DNA of 64,000 nt from NCBI GenBank assembly GCA_014871385.1, contig CM026426.1:76621524-76685523 (forward strand), given 5' to 3'. Both the position numbers and the translations under genes were made by a program. How positions within the stretch are numbered: the first letter of the stretch is position 1; each line of letters begins with the position of its first letter. This DNA is from Ceratodon purpureus (taxonomy: Eukaryota; Streptophyta; Bryopsida; Pseudoditrichales; Ditrichaceae). Shown one piece after another: positions 43,201-55,902 of this stretch. Below the pieces are notes generated by a model. That model saw only the letters and a list, made by a program, of their open reading frames with translations, was not told where the DNA came from and did no database searches.

Positions 43201-43518
43201 TACTACCAAAAATACGGCATTGGAGCTGACACTTATGTGTTTTTAAAGAAATCTCAAAAGGCTCACTTGAATGTCGAAAATTTTAGAGCTACTAAGTTTC
43301 CAATGATTATTGCTGACCATCGTGTTTCAAGAAATCACGCTGTATGTAAATTGCCTAAGAGTGTTGAAGAGGCAATAGTGAAATATGTGTAACCAGATTG
43401 CACAAACTGCCTTCCAGCTGTTATGAAATTTTGGCAAGATACTGTGCCTTGCCTTGTTCTTGGAGAGGCACCTTTTATTGAGTCTAGCCTAGCGCAGGAC
43501 CCTCCAATACAACACTGA
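40288..43518 (+). pseudogene. T2: decayed relative of the T1 transposase
   Basis: It starts MGSQRARERRVSVKRPSPTE, and a basic stretch contains at least two stops. VIAWWTAQTRPSPNWKEVV at about 40920 matches T1 YWTANTRISPNRKDV. After an intron-like gap (41070-41560) come PYFVRKLND and CCCIYHVE (T1 CCCRYHVQ), then IDFAENYSFKIQNEVQ (42160), YHFYISDDKKHD, WSDGCAGQFKS (42435), GLGHGKGPHDGTGA (42540) and CVRKLAYFCVACIDYKWGGC (42850), all in T1 order. The usual HW after NEVQ is HR. Stops and frame changes occur near 41655, 42465, 42815, 42930, 43007 and 43090. The last block (GRYYQKYGIGADTYV) matches the T1 C-terminus. No terminal repeats were found. It is older and more decayed than T1. Confidence 0.72.
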
Positions 43519-44200
43519 AAATGTAAATTAATTTAGATATTTCTTACTATTTGACATTGTGAAGAATATGTTTTGACCTCAGGTTCTTGAAAGGAAATTT
43601 TGCCGTGACTGAACAAGTGTCCATACAACTTCCACTTCCTTCATGTTCTGCAGAACTTACACTTAGGACATTACAACACTGACCTGGTACTTGAATGAAT
43701 TCGGTATAATATGCATTTGACACATAGAATAAAAATTTGATTTTGCATTCAAAACCACGTGAATTCCTGTGATTAGCATTTGGCACATAAAACCATGTGG
43801 ATTCCTGTGATACTTCTTAGAATATGCAAACTTGATACTGTGTAGATAGGGAGTCATTATTGACTACTGTAGACTACCGGGAACATTATAATGGCGCCAA
43901 AAGAAAAAATACTTGTTCTTCGCGCCATCTTTGACTGTACAAAACTAAATCTAATCACATACCAGCGATGTCCGATTAATCCAAGGGTAGAATGGAGCGA
44001 AGTTCCTACGCAAAATGGCGCAAAAACAAGTAGTCCAATTGGAAAGGACTCGAGGCCAACTCCTTGTGCAAGCGCTCATAAAATGAGCTTAACCATCCAA
44101 GACAATCATGCACCTGCATATTTTCCAAAAGAGAAATTGCATAGAAGAAACGAGACATATGATTATTTAAATACCATTCATACCTTTTGTTTTTGTTTTT
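43519..44200. other. Stretch between T2 and the satellite
   Basis: A 148-codon plus frame (43891-44337) runs into the satellite and has no family signal. A short duplication around 43700-43815 repeats GCATTTGxCACATA and GTGxATTCCTGTGAT. Nothing else is recognised. Confidence 0.35.
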
Positions 44201-45452
44201 CTAAGTCACATAAACCTCAAGAGGCTCTATCAAATTTATGGTGTCTTCAAATAAGTCAAAAGCAACACCAAACGTCCCCATTTATTAATTACATACCATT
44301 CATACGTTTTTTTTTTTCTTTTCCCAAAGTCACATAAATCTCTTGAGGATTTATCTGATTTTCCAAAAGTCACACACATCTCTAGATGGTATATCTAGTT
44401 TATGTTGACTTCAAATAATACAGAAACAACACCATATGCCCGCATTTGTTATTTAAATTCCATTATTACATTTTTCTTTTTTTTCCAAGGTCACATAAAT
44501 CACTAGAGGGTATGTCTATTTAATGGTGACTTCAAATAAGTCTAAAGCAACACCATATGCCCCCATTTATTATTTACATACCATTCATACATTTATTCTT
44601 TTCTTTTCCCTGAGTCAGATAAATCTCTAGAGGGATCTATCTAATTAATGGTGACTTCAAATCATTGAGAAGCATCACTGAATGCCCGCATTTATCATTC
44701 ACATACCATTCATACGTTTTTTTGTTTTTGTCCTAAGTTAGATAAATCTAAAGCGGGTCTATCTAATTTATGGTGACTTTAAATAATTCAAAAGCAATAC
44801 CAATCGCCCCCTTTTATTATTTACATACCATTCATACGTTTTTGTTTTTTTTTTTTTTCCTAAGTCACATAAATCTCTAGATGGTCTATCTAATTTATAT
44901 AGACTACAAATAATTCGGAAGCAACACCAAATGATCCCATTTATTATCTACATACGATTGATACGATTTTTCTTCTTCTCTAAGTCACGTAAATCTCTTG
45001 AAGGTCTATCTGATTTAAGGTGACTTCAAATGATTCCAAAGAAACACCAAACGCCCCCATTTATTATTTACATACCATTCATATTTTTTTTTTCCTCTTT
45101 TCTCAAAGTCACATAAATCTCTTGAGGGTCTATCTAATTTATGGTGACTTCAAATAACTCGGAAGCAACACCAAATGATCCCATTTATTATCTACATACG
45201 ATTGATACGATTTTTCTTCTTCTCTAAGTCACGTAAATCTCTTGAGGGTCTATCTGATTTATGGTGACTTCAAATGATTCCAAAGAAACACCAAACGCCC
45301 CCATTTATTATTTACATACCATTCATACTTTTTTTTTCCTCTTTTCTCAAAGTCAAATAAATATCTTGAGGATCTATCTGATTTATGGTGACTTCAAATA
45401 ATTCGGAAGCAACACCAAACGCCCCCAATTATAACTTACATACCATTCGTAT

Positions 45453-45487
<35 letters not shown>

Positions 45488-46490
45488 CTTCCAAAAGGCA
45501 CACAAATCTCTAGATGGTATATTTAGTTTATGTTGACTTCGAATAATTTAGAAGCAACACCTAATGCCCCCTTTCATTATTTACATACCAGTAATATGTT
45601 TTTAATTTTCTCTTTTCCCAAAGTCATATAAATCTCTAGATGGTCTATCTAATTTATGGAGACTTCAAATAATTCATAATTAATACCAAATGACCCCATT
45701 TATTATCTAGATACAATTGATACGTTTTTTCTTCTCCTCTAAGTCACATAAATCTCTTGAGGGTCTATCTGATTTATGGTGACTTCAAATCATTCCGAAG
45801 AAACACCAAACGCCCCCATTTTTTATTTACATGCGCATAATATGTTTTTTATTTTCTCTTTTCTCAAAGTCACATAAATCTCTGGAGGCTCTATCTAATT
45901 AATGGTGACTTCAAATAAGTCTGAAGCAACACCATATGCCCCCATTTATTATTTACAAACCATTCATACGTTTTTTTTTTTTTCTCTTTTCCCTAAGTCA
46001 CATAAATCTCTAAAGGGTCTATCTGATTTATGGAGACTTAGATTATTCAAAAGCAATCCCAAATGCCACCAATATTTTTTACATACCATTTATACGTTTT
46101 TTTTATTTTTTCTTAAGTCACATAATTCTTTAGAGGGTCTATCTAATTTTTGAAGACTTCAAATAACTAACAAGCAACACCAAATGCCCCCATTTATTAT
46201 TTACATTCCATTATTACATTTTCTTTTTTCCCCAAGGTGACATAAATCTCTAGAGGGTCTATCTGATTAATGGTGACTTCAAATAATTCTGATGCAATAC
46301 CAAATGCCCCCATTTATTGTTTATATACCATTCATTTATTTATTTATTTATATATTTTTTTCCTTAGTCTGGTAAATCTCTAGAGGGTCTATCTTATTAA
46401 TGGTGACTTCAAATAATTGAGAAGCATCACCAAATGCTCGCATTTATCATTCACATACCAATCATACATTTTTTTCTTTTTTTCCTTTTT
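44200..46490 (+). repeat. Satellite array, unit about 122 bp
   Basis: About 18 degenerate units. The consensus phrases in order are AAGTCACATAAATCTCTAGA, GGGTCTATCTAATTTATGGT, GACTTCAAATAATTC, AGCAACACCAAATGCCCCCA, TTTATTATTTACATACCATT and CATACG, then a T-run. Anchors at 44561, 44685, 44806, 44933, 45053, 45177 and 45297 give periods of 120-127 bp. Units near 44933-45053 and 45177-45297 are almost identical, indicating local 244-bp dimer duplication. T-run length varies, up to about 40. It has no coding content. Confidence 0.88.
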
Positions 46491-47655
46491 TTCTTTTTTA
46501 AATATTGGAAAGATCTTATACCCGTATTTAATTTAGAATTTATTTTCTAAATAAGGTTTTTATTACAATGATTCACACAGAAGTTGCACTCTTCAGTTCT
46601 GTAGGCTTGCAAAATAATTTTGCACATTACTTGTAAAACTTTGCAAGCAATTCCATAGTCACTTTATTTTGGCATGATATGCTGAATTAGGTGTAAATTA
46701 GTGAAACCCACCCACCTCCCTTACACATGGCTTACTGGTAGTTACTCCAAACTTGAAGCTTACTTTACTTGGGGCTTACTTTACTTGGGGCTTACTACAA
46801 GCTTGAACTTTACTCTAGCAAGTCACTAATTTATGACCATTTGATCTATGTATTACCTTCATCTAAGGGTCAGAGATGATTGGACCAGCGAGGCTATTCC
46901 TGTCCATATAACAAACAAGTGAATCTCTAGAAACTTCTTTGAGGGTATAAAACCATGGGAGTTTCTTGGCCATATGCATCTGTTTACTTGTCTGCTTTGA
47001 AAGTAATTCTAGTTTGCTACATGTGTGTGAGAGATTTTTAGAGCTTGTGAAGTTTTGGTATATGGTGGTGTAGAGCTGAAGCAAAGTGCAACATGGCTGA
47101 GTCTGGTGGAACTACTAGTCAGGTCCTCTAATTTATGATTGCAATTAGACTCTTTCATCTCTCCCTTTGATTTGTATGTTTGGTGTAGGGTTTGATTTTT
47201 CTTGTGATTGCAATAACAAGCTGTAAAGGGCTGTTGACACCTTGTCTACAAACATAATCCTAATTGTGGTTTTGGTTGTGTTTATGGGGACATGTGAGGT
47301 CCTTTACCTCTGGATTTTTCGTACTTTACTACACCAACATTCAAGGGATGAGAAGATTTCTGGAGACTCAAACTATTTTGTGTTTGATCTTGTATTGTCA
47401 CTTTTAAGACAAACTTTTCTTTACTATTTGGATTGTTTTATCATACACTACTATATTGTAAGTAGTGTGTTGATTGAGAATTCTTTGGTGAAAAGCACTA
47501 TGTGTCTATATTGGTAATTTGGAATCACAAGAGAGTGTACAGATTTGATTAGGTTTGAATTGAGAATGGGCTGATTGAGAATGAGATTTGGTGAGGAAGG
47601 TGATAAAAGTTGCCCTGTAAAGGGATGTCCCGCCCACCCACCCTTAGGAGTAGGA
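46491..47655 (+). other. Segment interrupting the satellite, with promoter-like piece
   Basis: This unrelated 1.16-kb segment splits the array. It contains a TATA-like box, TATAAAA at 46946-46952, and 141 bp later ATG at 47093 (MAESGGTTSQ) ending in CAG/GTCCTC, like a promoter with a first exon. A tandem CTTACTTTACTTGGGG pair lies near 46758-46800. No further exon was found. It may be an inserted element fragment; its ends are not resolved. Confidence 0.35.
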
Positions 47656-47885
47656 AAGTTTTTTTTTTGAAGTTAGATAAATCTCTAGAGGGTCTATCTA
47701 GATTATGGTGACTTCAAATAATTAAGAAGCAACACCAAATGCCCCCATTTATTATTTACATTTCATTCATACATTTATTTTTATTTATTTATATTTTTTA
47801 TAATTATTTTTTTCCCATAAGTAGTCATTACACTAAATGCCGTCATTTATTATTTACATAGTGTTCATACATTTTTTTTCTTTTT
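47656..47885 (+). repeat. Satellite array, outlying units
   Basis: Nearly two more units of the same satellite (CTCTAGAGGGTCTATCTA and AGCAACACCAAATGCCCCCA) lie beyond the interrupting segment. The array was therefore once continuous. Confidence 0.8.
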
Positions 47886-48432
47886 TTTCCCTCTAAGTAC
47901 TGAGTACTTACTTGAAGCTTAGAGTAGGAGGGTGGAACATATTGAAGTGTTCTGTTTGTATTATAAGTACATAGTTGATACCCGGATATAATGTAACTTT
48001 TGAATGTACAGGCCAGCAAGTGTCGGTTATGTGTTCGGTGTGTGAAAGAAGTACTGGTTTAGAAATTTGTTGGATTCATACCAGTATTGTGGACCATTTT
48101 TCTTAAGCTCCTTTTCCCTTTGAGTGGTCTATTATTTCTCTGCTGGTAAGGTACTTATGTTTTCAGATGGTCATTTGCTAAATCTGAATTTACAAGACAC
48201 TCAAAGTAGAGAATTCAAAAGCTGCTAAACAACCAACTCCAATTGCATACAATGTTTACAGTGCTATTTTGCACCTGCTTTGAAATCAATAATCTTCGAA
48301 TTAGTCTCAATGTCTAGAGTACTTAGAGAAAATACTGCACCTTCTACTCAAAATTCACAAAATTCACAGTAAAAGTTCTACTATTTACAACTGCACCTAC
48401 CAAAGCTTAAAGCAGTCTATCACTTCATCCTG
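47886..48432. other. Gene-free stretch
   Basis: No ORF or RNA gene is recognised. The region lies between the satellite and the 3' end of the minus-strand pseudogene. Confidence 0.35.
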
Positions 48433-51412
48433 GTTACTTTGGTTAGTGCTGCTCGTGTCTTTGTGGACACACTCACTTGCTCATGTACAGGGGTCTTCCG
48501 ATACTTGTCCTTCCTTCGCCCACCACCCCATCCACCACCTCAGCGAGCACCTCTATTGTGCGCCACCACTTCCGTCTCAGGTGAATTCTGTACTTCCACA
48601 GTTGCCTTGTCCTCATCGTTCTCCATCTGTTTTCCTCAGTCTTCGTCCCCAGATTCGCCTTCGCTGAAAACTTCATCATCTTCATAATTAGCGGGCAATT
48701 CTCCTTGCAGCTTTTGCAGTATGGCTTCCTTATAAACTATGTCAACATCCCGTTTCTTTCTGGCCCCTATTTTGCGTTGCTTGTGCTTTCTGAGGAATCT
48801 GCTTCCTCCACGTCTTCCCTCTCCAAATTCTGAACCTTTACATTCTCACTGGAAATAGTCCTAGGCACTGTCTTCGGCACCCACCCGCCATTGGGAGCAA
48901 AATCTGTGGCAACCATTTTGCATGAACCCTTTCCTTTGTATTTTGGCACCGCTGCAATTATGTCACTAATTTTCCAACGCTTGGGGGACGTCTCACTGGG
49001 TGTTACAATATGTTGCTCTTCGTTTTCAAACCTCCCTTGCTTGTCTTTGTGAGATAAACTTCTGGTACGCTCCTTTGATTCAAGTCTTTTGGACCCTAAC
49101 AGTTGGAAGCTCCCCACAAAGGGGCTAAGTGTGCTGGAACAAGGTGGACGAATCCCCACCCTAGAGTCGACTTCAAAGCTGTCTCTGCATTCACAAACAA
49201 AAAGAAGTCCCAATTTTGATCATAGACTCTTGTAGAGTTGATTTGACTCTACAAGAAGTAGTATGCATGATAGGTAACTATCATGGAATTCTAATGGACT
49301 AATGCTAAGCCTCTACATTCTATTGAGTACTTGTATTGAGACATAACAATGGACCATGGACATCCATTCTACTTTTGTATACAATACCGACTCTTATGGC
49401 GGTAGTATAGATACTAGGCACACTCTGTCAATGCAATTTCAAACTGTATGGACCACTACAAACATTTTGGGACACCTACTAAACTTTGCATCAACTCCTA
49501 TGAACAGTTTCAAGCAGCCAAAAAACTTTAGAGTACCTTTGATGAACACTCTCACATAGCCCTACCATTTGCACTGATTCTTATAGACAAATCTTATCAA
49601 TCTCAGCCATGAGAATTTGCAACTACCTACATGACTGTGAAGGCATAGTACAAACAACACAGAAGTCCAATATTAGCTTCACAAATCTTAGACCAGACTG
49701 AACTCCTGGATAAAACTTCACAGATTCCAAATTTCAGGAAGCTCTTCACTGAACACACTTACACCATACACATCACCTAGACTTCTACACAAACAAAGAT
49801 TGCAATTCAATGGTGCCTATGAAAACTTATAGTTGTGAATACAGTTGGAAGTCAGCTCACCTTGGCCCACATTCTCTGCCTTGTCACGGTCCCATGATTC
49901 AAGGCACATACCCTTGCCTTTATCCAGAGCCGGCTTCGTAATTCCTGCCATCACTCACCAGTCTTTAACCACCTCTTGCTCACAGCCCTTAAACATACAC
50001 TTGGTAGAACTCGAAAAATGTTAGTAAGCACAGCAACTATGATAGGCATGCTGACAACTAGCAAATTTGCAATCCCAAGCGGGATCAAATCCCCGAGTAC
50101 AAAATGGACAAGGGGCTATATCACAACGCACTGTCGGTACAAAAACCTCTTCACAAACAAGGTACAAAAATGGCAAAGGTGCAGGGTAGCATGCTGGGCA
50201 TTTGTAGCCTGCCTTCATAGCCTTCAGCTGAGCAGCAAGCACAAGTTTGTGCCACTTCCACAACTCCTGCTTTTCCCGCGTTTTGAGGAACAGTTCTTCA
50301 GCATGCTCACTTTTCTGTTTCGCATCTTCAAATGCCCATCCTCCCTGACCTTCAAAGAGCCCTCGCATGTGCTCAATTACCCTAGCCTCCGAATCCACCC
50401 TAAACTTTGCATCTCGAACCATCTCACCTGCGACTGCAATGTCACTTCACTTTGGGGATCTTGTGCTTTTACTGAAAGCAATTTTGCCTCCAAAGCAGAA
50501 TACTCGGCCTGCAAAATCTTCGGCCTCATCACAGGCGCAACGACAAGCAACCTCTCGCACTGTGCCTTCGTTGAAATCTTTAGGAACTCCATCTTCGCAA
50601 CTCCCATTGCTGTGCTGCTGCGCTTCAACAACGTACCCAAGGTCGGAAATTCTCTATCTAAAAGAGACAGGTACTCTAGCCATTCTCGAATGGCCATAGA
50701 ATGTTGATTTGAGGTGGTTGACGGCAACCCATTCCAACTATTGGTCCCCTGTGCGCTGTCTGTCAGCGTTGTCTCTTCCTCTTCTACCTCGACGCCGGTT
50801 GCGCCACCGACAATACGCCACTTCTCCGATCTCCCCCCTTGCTTGTCTGCCCTACAAATCCTACAAGGTCTGCCTTCTGTCGCTCCCAATTCGCCCTACG
50901 CAGCACTTCACGGCATGTCCATTCTCCGTGCAGACACCAATTTGTTTCCTTCTTCTTCACAAGTTCATACGCAAACCCTTTGCCTCTGCCAAGTTGATCT
51001 GCCTTGTATTCGGTTCACTCGTGCGTTGATGAATTATCATCCACATCTTCTCAACCCTCTCAACAAAATCATTATCCTCATTGTCAGCGTAGTGGTATCC
51101 ATTGGAGTTCACCTTCGGCTCAAACAACGACTTAATATCTGCCTCTAAAACGTGGAGACCAATCTTCAAGCGCTTTGGAGCTAAACCCTTGTTGCACAAT
51201 CCGTAGTTTGCTGCAAAATACTACCGCATCAGTTCTGTATTCCTATCCCAAGTAATCTCCGATTGCGCTGCATACAAGGGATCCACCCACGCAGCAGACT
51301 CAACCTTGCCTTTCTTCCTTGCTGACCTACTCTTTCCGACCATGCCCTCTAACTATTCCGACTCTTCCTCGAACTCTCCCTCAAACTCTCCATTGAACTC
51401 GGAGTCACTCAT
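48433..51412 (-). pseudogene. Decayed coiled-coil/RING-like gene, relative of the T1 one
   Basis: It begins MSDSEFNGEFEGEFEEESE at 51412. A TAG follows, then MVGKSRSARKKGKVESAAWV, a second TAG, and NYGLCNKGLAPKRLKIGLHV with EADIKSLFEPKV. That block parallels VNRQGLRGKGRPMKSLTESD of the T1 gene (N, G, L, K, E and D spacing). After frame changes comes a long coiled-coil part (50650-50220), then CPACYPAPLPFLYLVC and a RING-like cluster, PCPFCTRGFDPAWDCKFASC with QHAYHSCC and CMFKGC (about 50100-49980). The C-terminal remnants (49213-48433) are charged and low-complexity (SPKRWKISDIIAAVPKYKGK). At least four breaks are present. It lies downstream of and convergent with T2, as its relative does in T1. 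Confidence 0.55.
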
Positions 51413-52414
51413 CTTTCCAGGCGTATAAGACAAAACCTCTTTACAACACTATCCTCTCGACAAGCTAAACGACACAGTATTCTCCTGATCTCACGTATGC
51501 CACCATCAGACACTCCCAAAATTCCTCTGTGCTCTTGCACGATGCACACAGTGTCACAGACACAGGACTCTCATAAGCCGCTGCAACCAAGTGAGAGACA
51601 AAGGGTAGCTGGACAACCCTCCACTGTAGATCTCAAACTCTTGGAGTATTGACGGCTACGATCGCTCCCTAAAACCCTACACCTCATGAACTAAGCCCGA
51701 ATCATAATGCACTTGTGGCCTAATCCTAGCTGTCCAACTGAATTTGTCTAGTAATCTACAGCTAAGATTAGCTCAAGACCAAGAGCGCACAACGCATTCA
51801 AGGCCAGAATCTGCTACTAACATTAGGGGAAAAATCAGGTCTCCAAAGGGCCTTGTAAGACAGCCCGGATTAGGTGAGCTTCCTGCCCGCTGACACTTCT
51901 CTTCGAAATCTCATTGGTCGATATCCTGCCCGCTGACAACAAAATTCGCCTCGCTGACAGCAGGATTCGCTGACAACAGGATCCGCTGACAACAGGATCC
52001 GGTACTGTCCAATGGGGTGATAGCAGTGGGCACACGGTCGGTGACAGTGTCATTACTGCTTATATTGTCCAATGGGGGGGTGGGGTGGGGTGGGGAAGGA
52101 AAGCGATTGGCTGGACCCCCCAAATGCCAACTGCTGTCACTGCTGGCAGCATTTGGCGACCTGCTGGCACAGTTGGTGCCAGCACGTAAAGTGCACGGGC
52201 ATGGCAAAAATTTTGGCACAGAAAACATGGAAAAGGCCCGTTGGAGACCCCAAACTTCTCCTAATGATTAATCTGCCATCGCATGCCCCCTTAGCCGACC
52301 TGCCATCCAATCCGGTCCCCACATTATTCGGACCACCCAAATCGACGGCCATGCATGAAGCCTGCCAAACTAAGTCCGTTCCAAGGCTTTGAATTGCCCC
52401 CTCTTGTTAGCCAA
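51413..52414. other. Gene-free stretch with GCTGACAACAGGATC repeats
   Basis: At about 51885-51993 five degenerate copies of CGCTGACAACAGGATC occur, two of them perfect and adjacent (51967-51996). At about 52130-52190 the variants CTGCTGGCAGCATTTGG and CTGCTGGCACAG follow. They belong to the same GCTGxCAxCA motif series as in the 0.3-9 kb block. A G-rich tract (GGTGGGGTGGGG) is at 52080-52095. No gene is seen. Confidence 0.5.
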
Positions 52415-55010
52415 TCATGGAGTTTTGTATTGCCAGTGCATACGAATTTGCCAACATAGATGGAATTCCATGGATGAGGCAGTTGCCGCCTTTGATCCAC
52501 TCAACCATGCACATACCCCACCTTTGAGGTGAGGGGTCTTTGTACACAACTCGTGAGCGCTAGGCATCTGCAAGAAATCATCATGGAGCGACTTCGGAAT
52601 ATTGGTTCTCACAGCTGTCCTTTGGGCACTTCTGACCTTGAGCTCTTCCTTAGACGGTCCAGAACTAGGGCGCTCTTTCTTCAAATACTGGTAGTACGCC
52701 ACGCACTAGAAGAACCCACGGATGAAGTCGTCAATGGTCGTCACATAGAGGTCGCTGCCCCGATCACTAGATTGTTGCTTCCACTTGTTGTGGACTGTCT
52801 CTGCAAGGTTTCACTAGGGCATTTTGGCAAGCTCGTCCTTTGTAAGCCCCTATCGCATAGTATTGGGCGGGGCACTCATGAGAGAAGTTTAAATGGCATG
52901 TGATCAATAAGAATAGACACAAGGCAGCAAGGTATAGAGAAGTCTGTTGAACTTACAATTTCCATGAAGCCCCCCCACTGTCTGTAGCAAAAATGCCCGA
53001 ATGCAAGCCAAAGCTGCAACCGGGCTAGCCCTACTTTTGGTGCCGCCGACGATGATCGCCACAATGCTTGAAACGCAAAATACCTTGTCTCAACCTCTTC
53101 CATAGACCATATGTTCTTGTATTGCTTGCAGAGAGTGCGGTGCTTCTCTTGAAGATCTTGACGTATGTCTGCCTTTGTGTGATTTTCAAGCGATTGCATC
53201 CAATGAAAGAGGCACGTTCTTTATCTACCAAGCATTCCTTTGGATGCGTCTCCACTCTAGTAAATCAGGCGCACATCATTCCAGTTTGCTTGGGCGCTAA
53301 TCGCCATAAACCCCTTGATGTTGGCGTTTTGCACTCTGTGTGTCGACATTAGAATATTCAACTTCTTCGAGAGAACTGAATGCCCAACGGCATCCTCATA
53401 GTGCATGTTACACATGGCATTTGTCATCACACGGGAGTATATGAAGTCATATACATGGCACGCCATGGTTGTCCATGCCTTCACTCGTTTGACATGGTCC
53501 AACATGATCCTGGCGTTCTCCTAGTCGCCCCCGAGTTGCATGCGCTTCACCAAGTCCACTCCACTGCCGGGACCCACTTCAGTCATTTTAAACACATACA
53601 CTTTCTCCAAATCCTCTCCTTGATTGGGGAACATGTTCTTTTGTACAAAATGCTAGTTGCTAGTACCCTGAATCAGTGCTATGCCATCCATGATGCAACA
53701 CTGTGACGAAGATTAGGAGACGTTAGGTGCTTGCAAAGATCAAATATGGGGAGCAGATCCTCCCGGTCCAGTGTTTTCTTCTCCTCGCCTTCTTGAACAA
53801 GTAGGAGTGGGCCTACAATATCCTTCGTAGCCGCAAGCACAATAGATGATCTTGTGGCAGTCAGATAACGTTTGACATGTTCTTTGATCAAGGTTTCTGT
53901 CAACTCGATGATATCTCGGTGATCCCTAGCCTTCACCGGGTGGCCGTGACTGCCGAAATGCACACAAGCCCTGGTCATATTTGACGTCACAAAACTTTAG
54001 TAAATCTTTGCTGAACAGAGGGCGATACACATGGGAGGGGCATTACAGATCTTGCAAACAGTGGGGGTACCGGAGGGCGGGGCGAATCCAACATCAAAAG
54101 TCTTCTCGGAGGCACCGTCCCCATACGGTCTCATTCACTGGATTAGTTTGATGGCCACTTAGGAAATACTAACACTTGACATTCTCACAGTGTAGGTGAT
54201 CCAGACACAACGAGATTTGGAACATCAGATTTAGGTCGTTCGGTATGTTGGTGGTAATGGTGCGTGTTCAGGCATGGCCGTCGTAACGCTTATCCATGCC
54301 AATCAGATGCTTCCCAGTAGTCTGTTTCCCCTCAAATCCATTGGGACGAAATTTGAAAATCACATCTACATCGAACAGCAGGGGCAGGTACTGTACTTGC
54401 CTTAGCTTAATAGCATTTTAATTAACACAAAACAGAGCATTCTTTGACCTCTTATACTTACTGAGCAGAATCAATGAGTTCACAACGCTAATCTATGGAT
54501 TGGGGGATGGCAGGGACAAGGAGTGCCTCACAACGCTTTACTTTGAGATACTTCACTTCTCTGGAATGACATCAGCAGGAGGCAATGCCCTCGGTGTAGA
54601 ACAAGGCTTAGCTAAACTAGGCTGGGTATCTTTGATCTCATAATCATCACTCAACTCATGAATCGTCTTCAGTCCGGGTTGTTTTTTACTCTACAAATCT
54701 GAGGGGGGTCAAGAGCGACAATCAGGAACTCGTGGGGGTACGGATGCACTGTGGACATGGAAGGCTGAATTTTGAGAACGTCGTAGACACAACACTTTCT
54801 CGATCTAAGCGACCATGAAGTTCTATCTATTGCCTTGGTTGAAGTATGACCCACTGTGTACATGAGGTCCCCAGAAGTGGGATCAAACACTTCCTCTTCT
54901 ACATAAAGGGAGTTTTCTTTAAACTGGAACCGCAAACTGAGTGTTGTACTTGATACGAATGCAAAACCATCATCACCTATAGGAAAGGTGACTGGTGACG
55001 CGGAAGCCAT
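52415..55010 (-). pseudogene. Degenerate transposase, possibly MULE-like
   Basis: The start is MASASPVTFPIGDDGFAFVS at 55010, with FKENSLYVEEEVFDPTSGDL following. After breaks come FKFRPNGFEGKQTTGKHLIG and MDKRYDGHA (about 54350-54265), then TRTITTNIPNDL. Next are SNMTRACVHFGSHGHPVKAR (53985), HVKRVKAWTTMACHVYDFIY (53495), NANIKGFMAISAQANWNDVR (about 53310), and CKQYKNIWSMEEVETRYFAF, with LWLAFGHFCYRQWGGFME last (about 52990). The order and the NFKGFMxxSAQANW and FxYRQWGGFM phrases match, from memory, a repeated transposase family of seedless-plant genomes. The layout and conserved acidic residues suggest a DDE enzyme; MULE affiliation is a guess. Many stops and frame changes are present, and it is clearly dead. 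Confidence 0.55.
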
Positions 55011-55405
55011 CCCAGCTTGCAAGAATTGTGCACTACATCAATCTAAGAATACACAAACGCGAGCACTTCCATAAAAGAGAAGTTGACTACATCTCGAAGT
55101 CCACGGTGGTCACAAACGTCACTACGAGTTGTAAATGAGATCAAATCACAGTAGAAGAATTTAGAAGACAACAGTCTGACATTTGAAAAACACATAAACA
55201 TTCACCGCAATGCATAATGATTAGAAGGTATGGTATAGAATTGGTGCAAAAGTTATGTCTTTCGATGCTGGAATTATCTGGTGCAAAGATCATGGCTGCC
55301 ACATTAGCTAATATCAAAGAAATAGTAATCAAATCTAGATACAAAGGATATGAAGCAACAATACAGAAGACTTGTTAAGTGAATTACATCCAAAATGAAA
55401 TTGAA
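55011..55405. other. Gene-free stretch
   Basis: No convincing gene or repeat is seen upstream of the degenerate transposase. Confidence 0.35.
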
Positions 55406-55902
55406 TTACATATGGCGTCCGCGTTTGACGGCTACGTCATCCTGGACATACTCGATTGGGTCGTCATTCAGCGAAGTCTTTAATCCGCTCCCAGAGCATG
55501 GATTCACCTTCTGATTGGCGGGTGGCATCACTTCTAGAGCAACGCTCCAGAGTGGTGAACAACCTACTGAGTGAAGCTTCCTCCTTTTTGAGGAAGACGT
55601 GCATGGTGACAATTCACTCCTGTATGTACCAGAATTGATTTTTCTACTCTCGAGTACGCATGAATCTCCAATGTCTTGCACTTGGCATCATTGATAGCCT
55701 TCTTCGAATCAGGTTTTTTCCTGGACTCCATGGCTAAGTCAATATAATTGTCTTGAGCGAGCTGCTTTTGTACTGGGTGATCCTCTCTTGCACTATCCTT
55801 CTCAAATGGTCGTTTAAATGTATCCAAGGAGAGTGCAATCAACTTGGGAGCCATCTCATCGGCGTTCTCTACGGCCATGCAAATGGTGGAGTTGCTTATC
55901 AT
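55406..55902 (-). CDS. Hypothetical small protein, two overlapping frames
   Basis: A frame from 55902 (MISNSTICMAVENADEMAPK to ESRKKPDSKKAINDAKCKTL) overlaps a second from 55681 (MQDIGDSCVLESRKINSGTY to EVMPPANQKVNPC). The two could be one reading frame joined by an intron or a frame change near 55650. The composition is charged and nuclear-like (SKRRKL). No family was recognised, and chance cannot be excluded. Confidence 0.25.

Noticed and set aside
43891-44337. 148-codon ORF as a gene
   Set aside because: The second half is satellite sequence and the first half has no recognisable motif.
44200-47885. CRISPR array
   Set aside because: The repeats are about 122 bp tandem units without unique spacers, in a eukaryotic context, so this is a satellite.
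39270-52400. Terminal repeats for T2 matching those of T1
   Set aside because: I looked for GGGGGAAGCATCC-like ends around 39-40 kb and 51.5-52.4 kb and found only unmatched G- or C-runs. T2 limits stay open.
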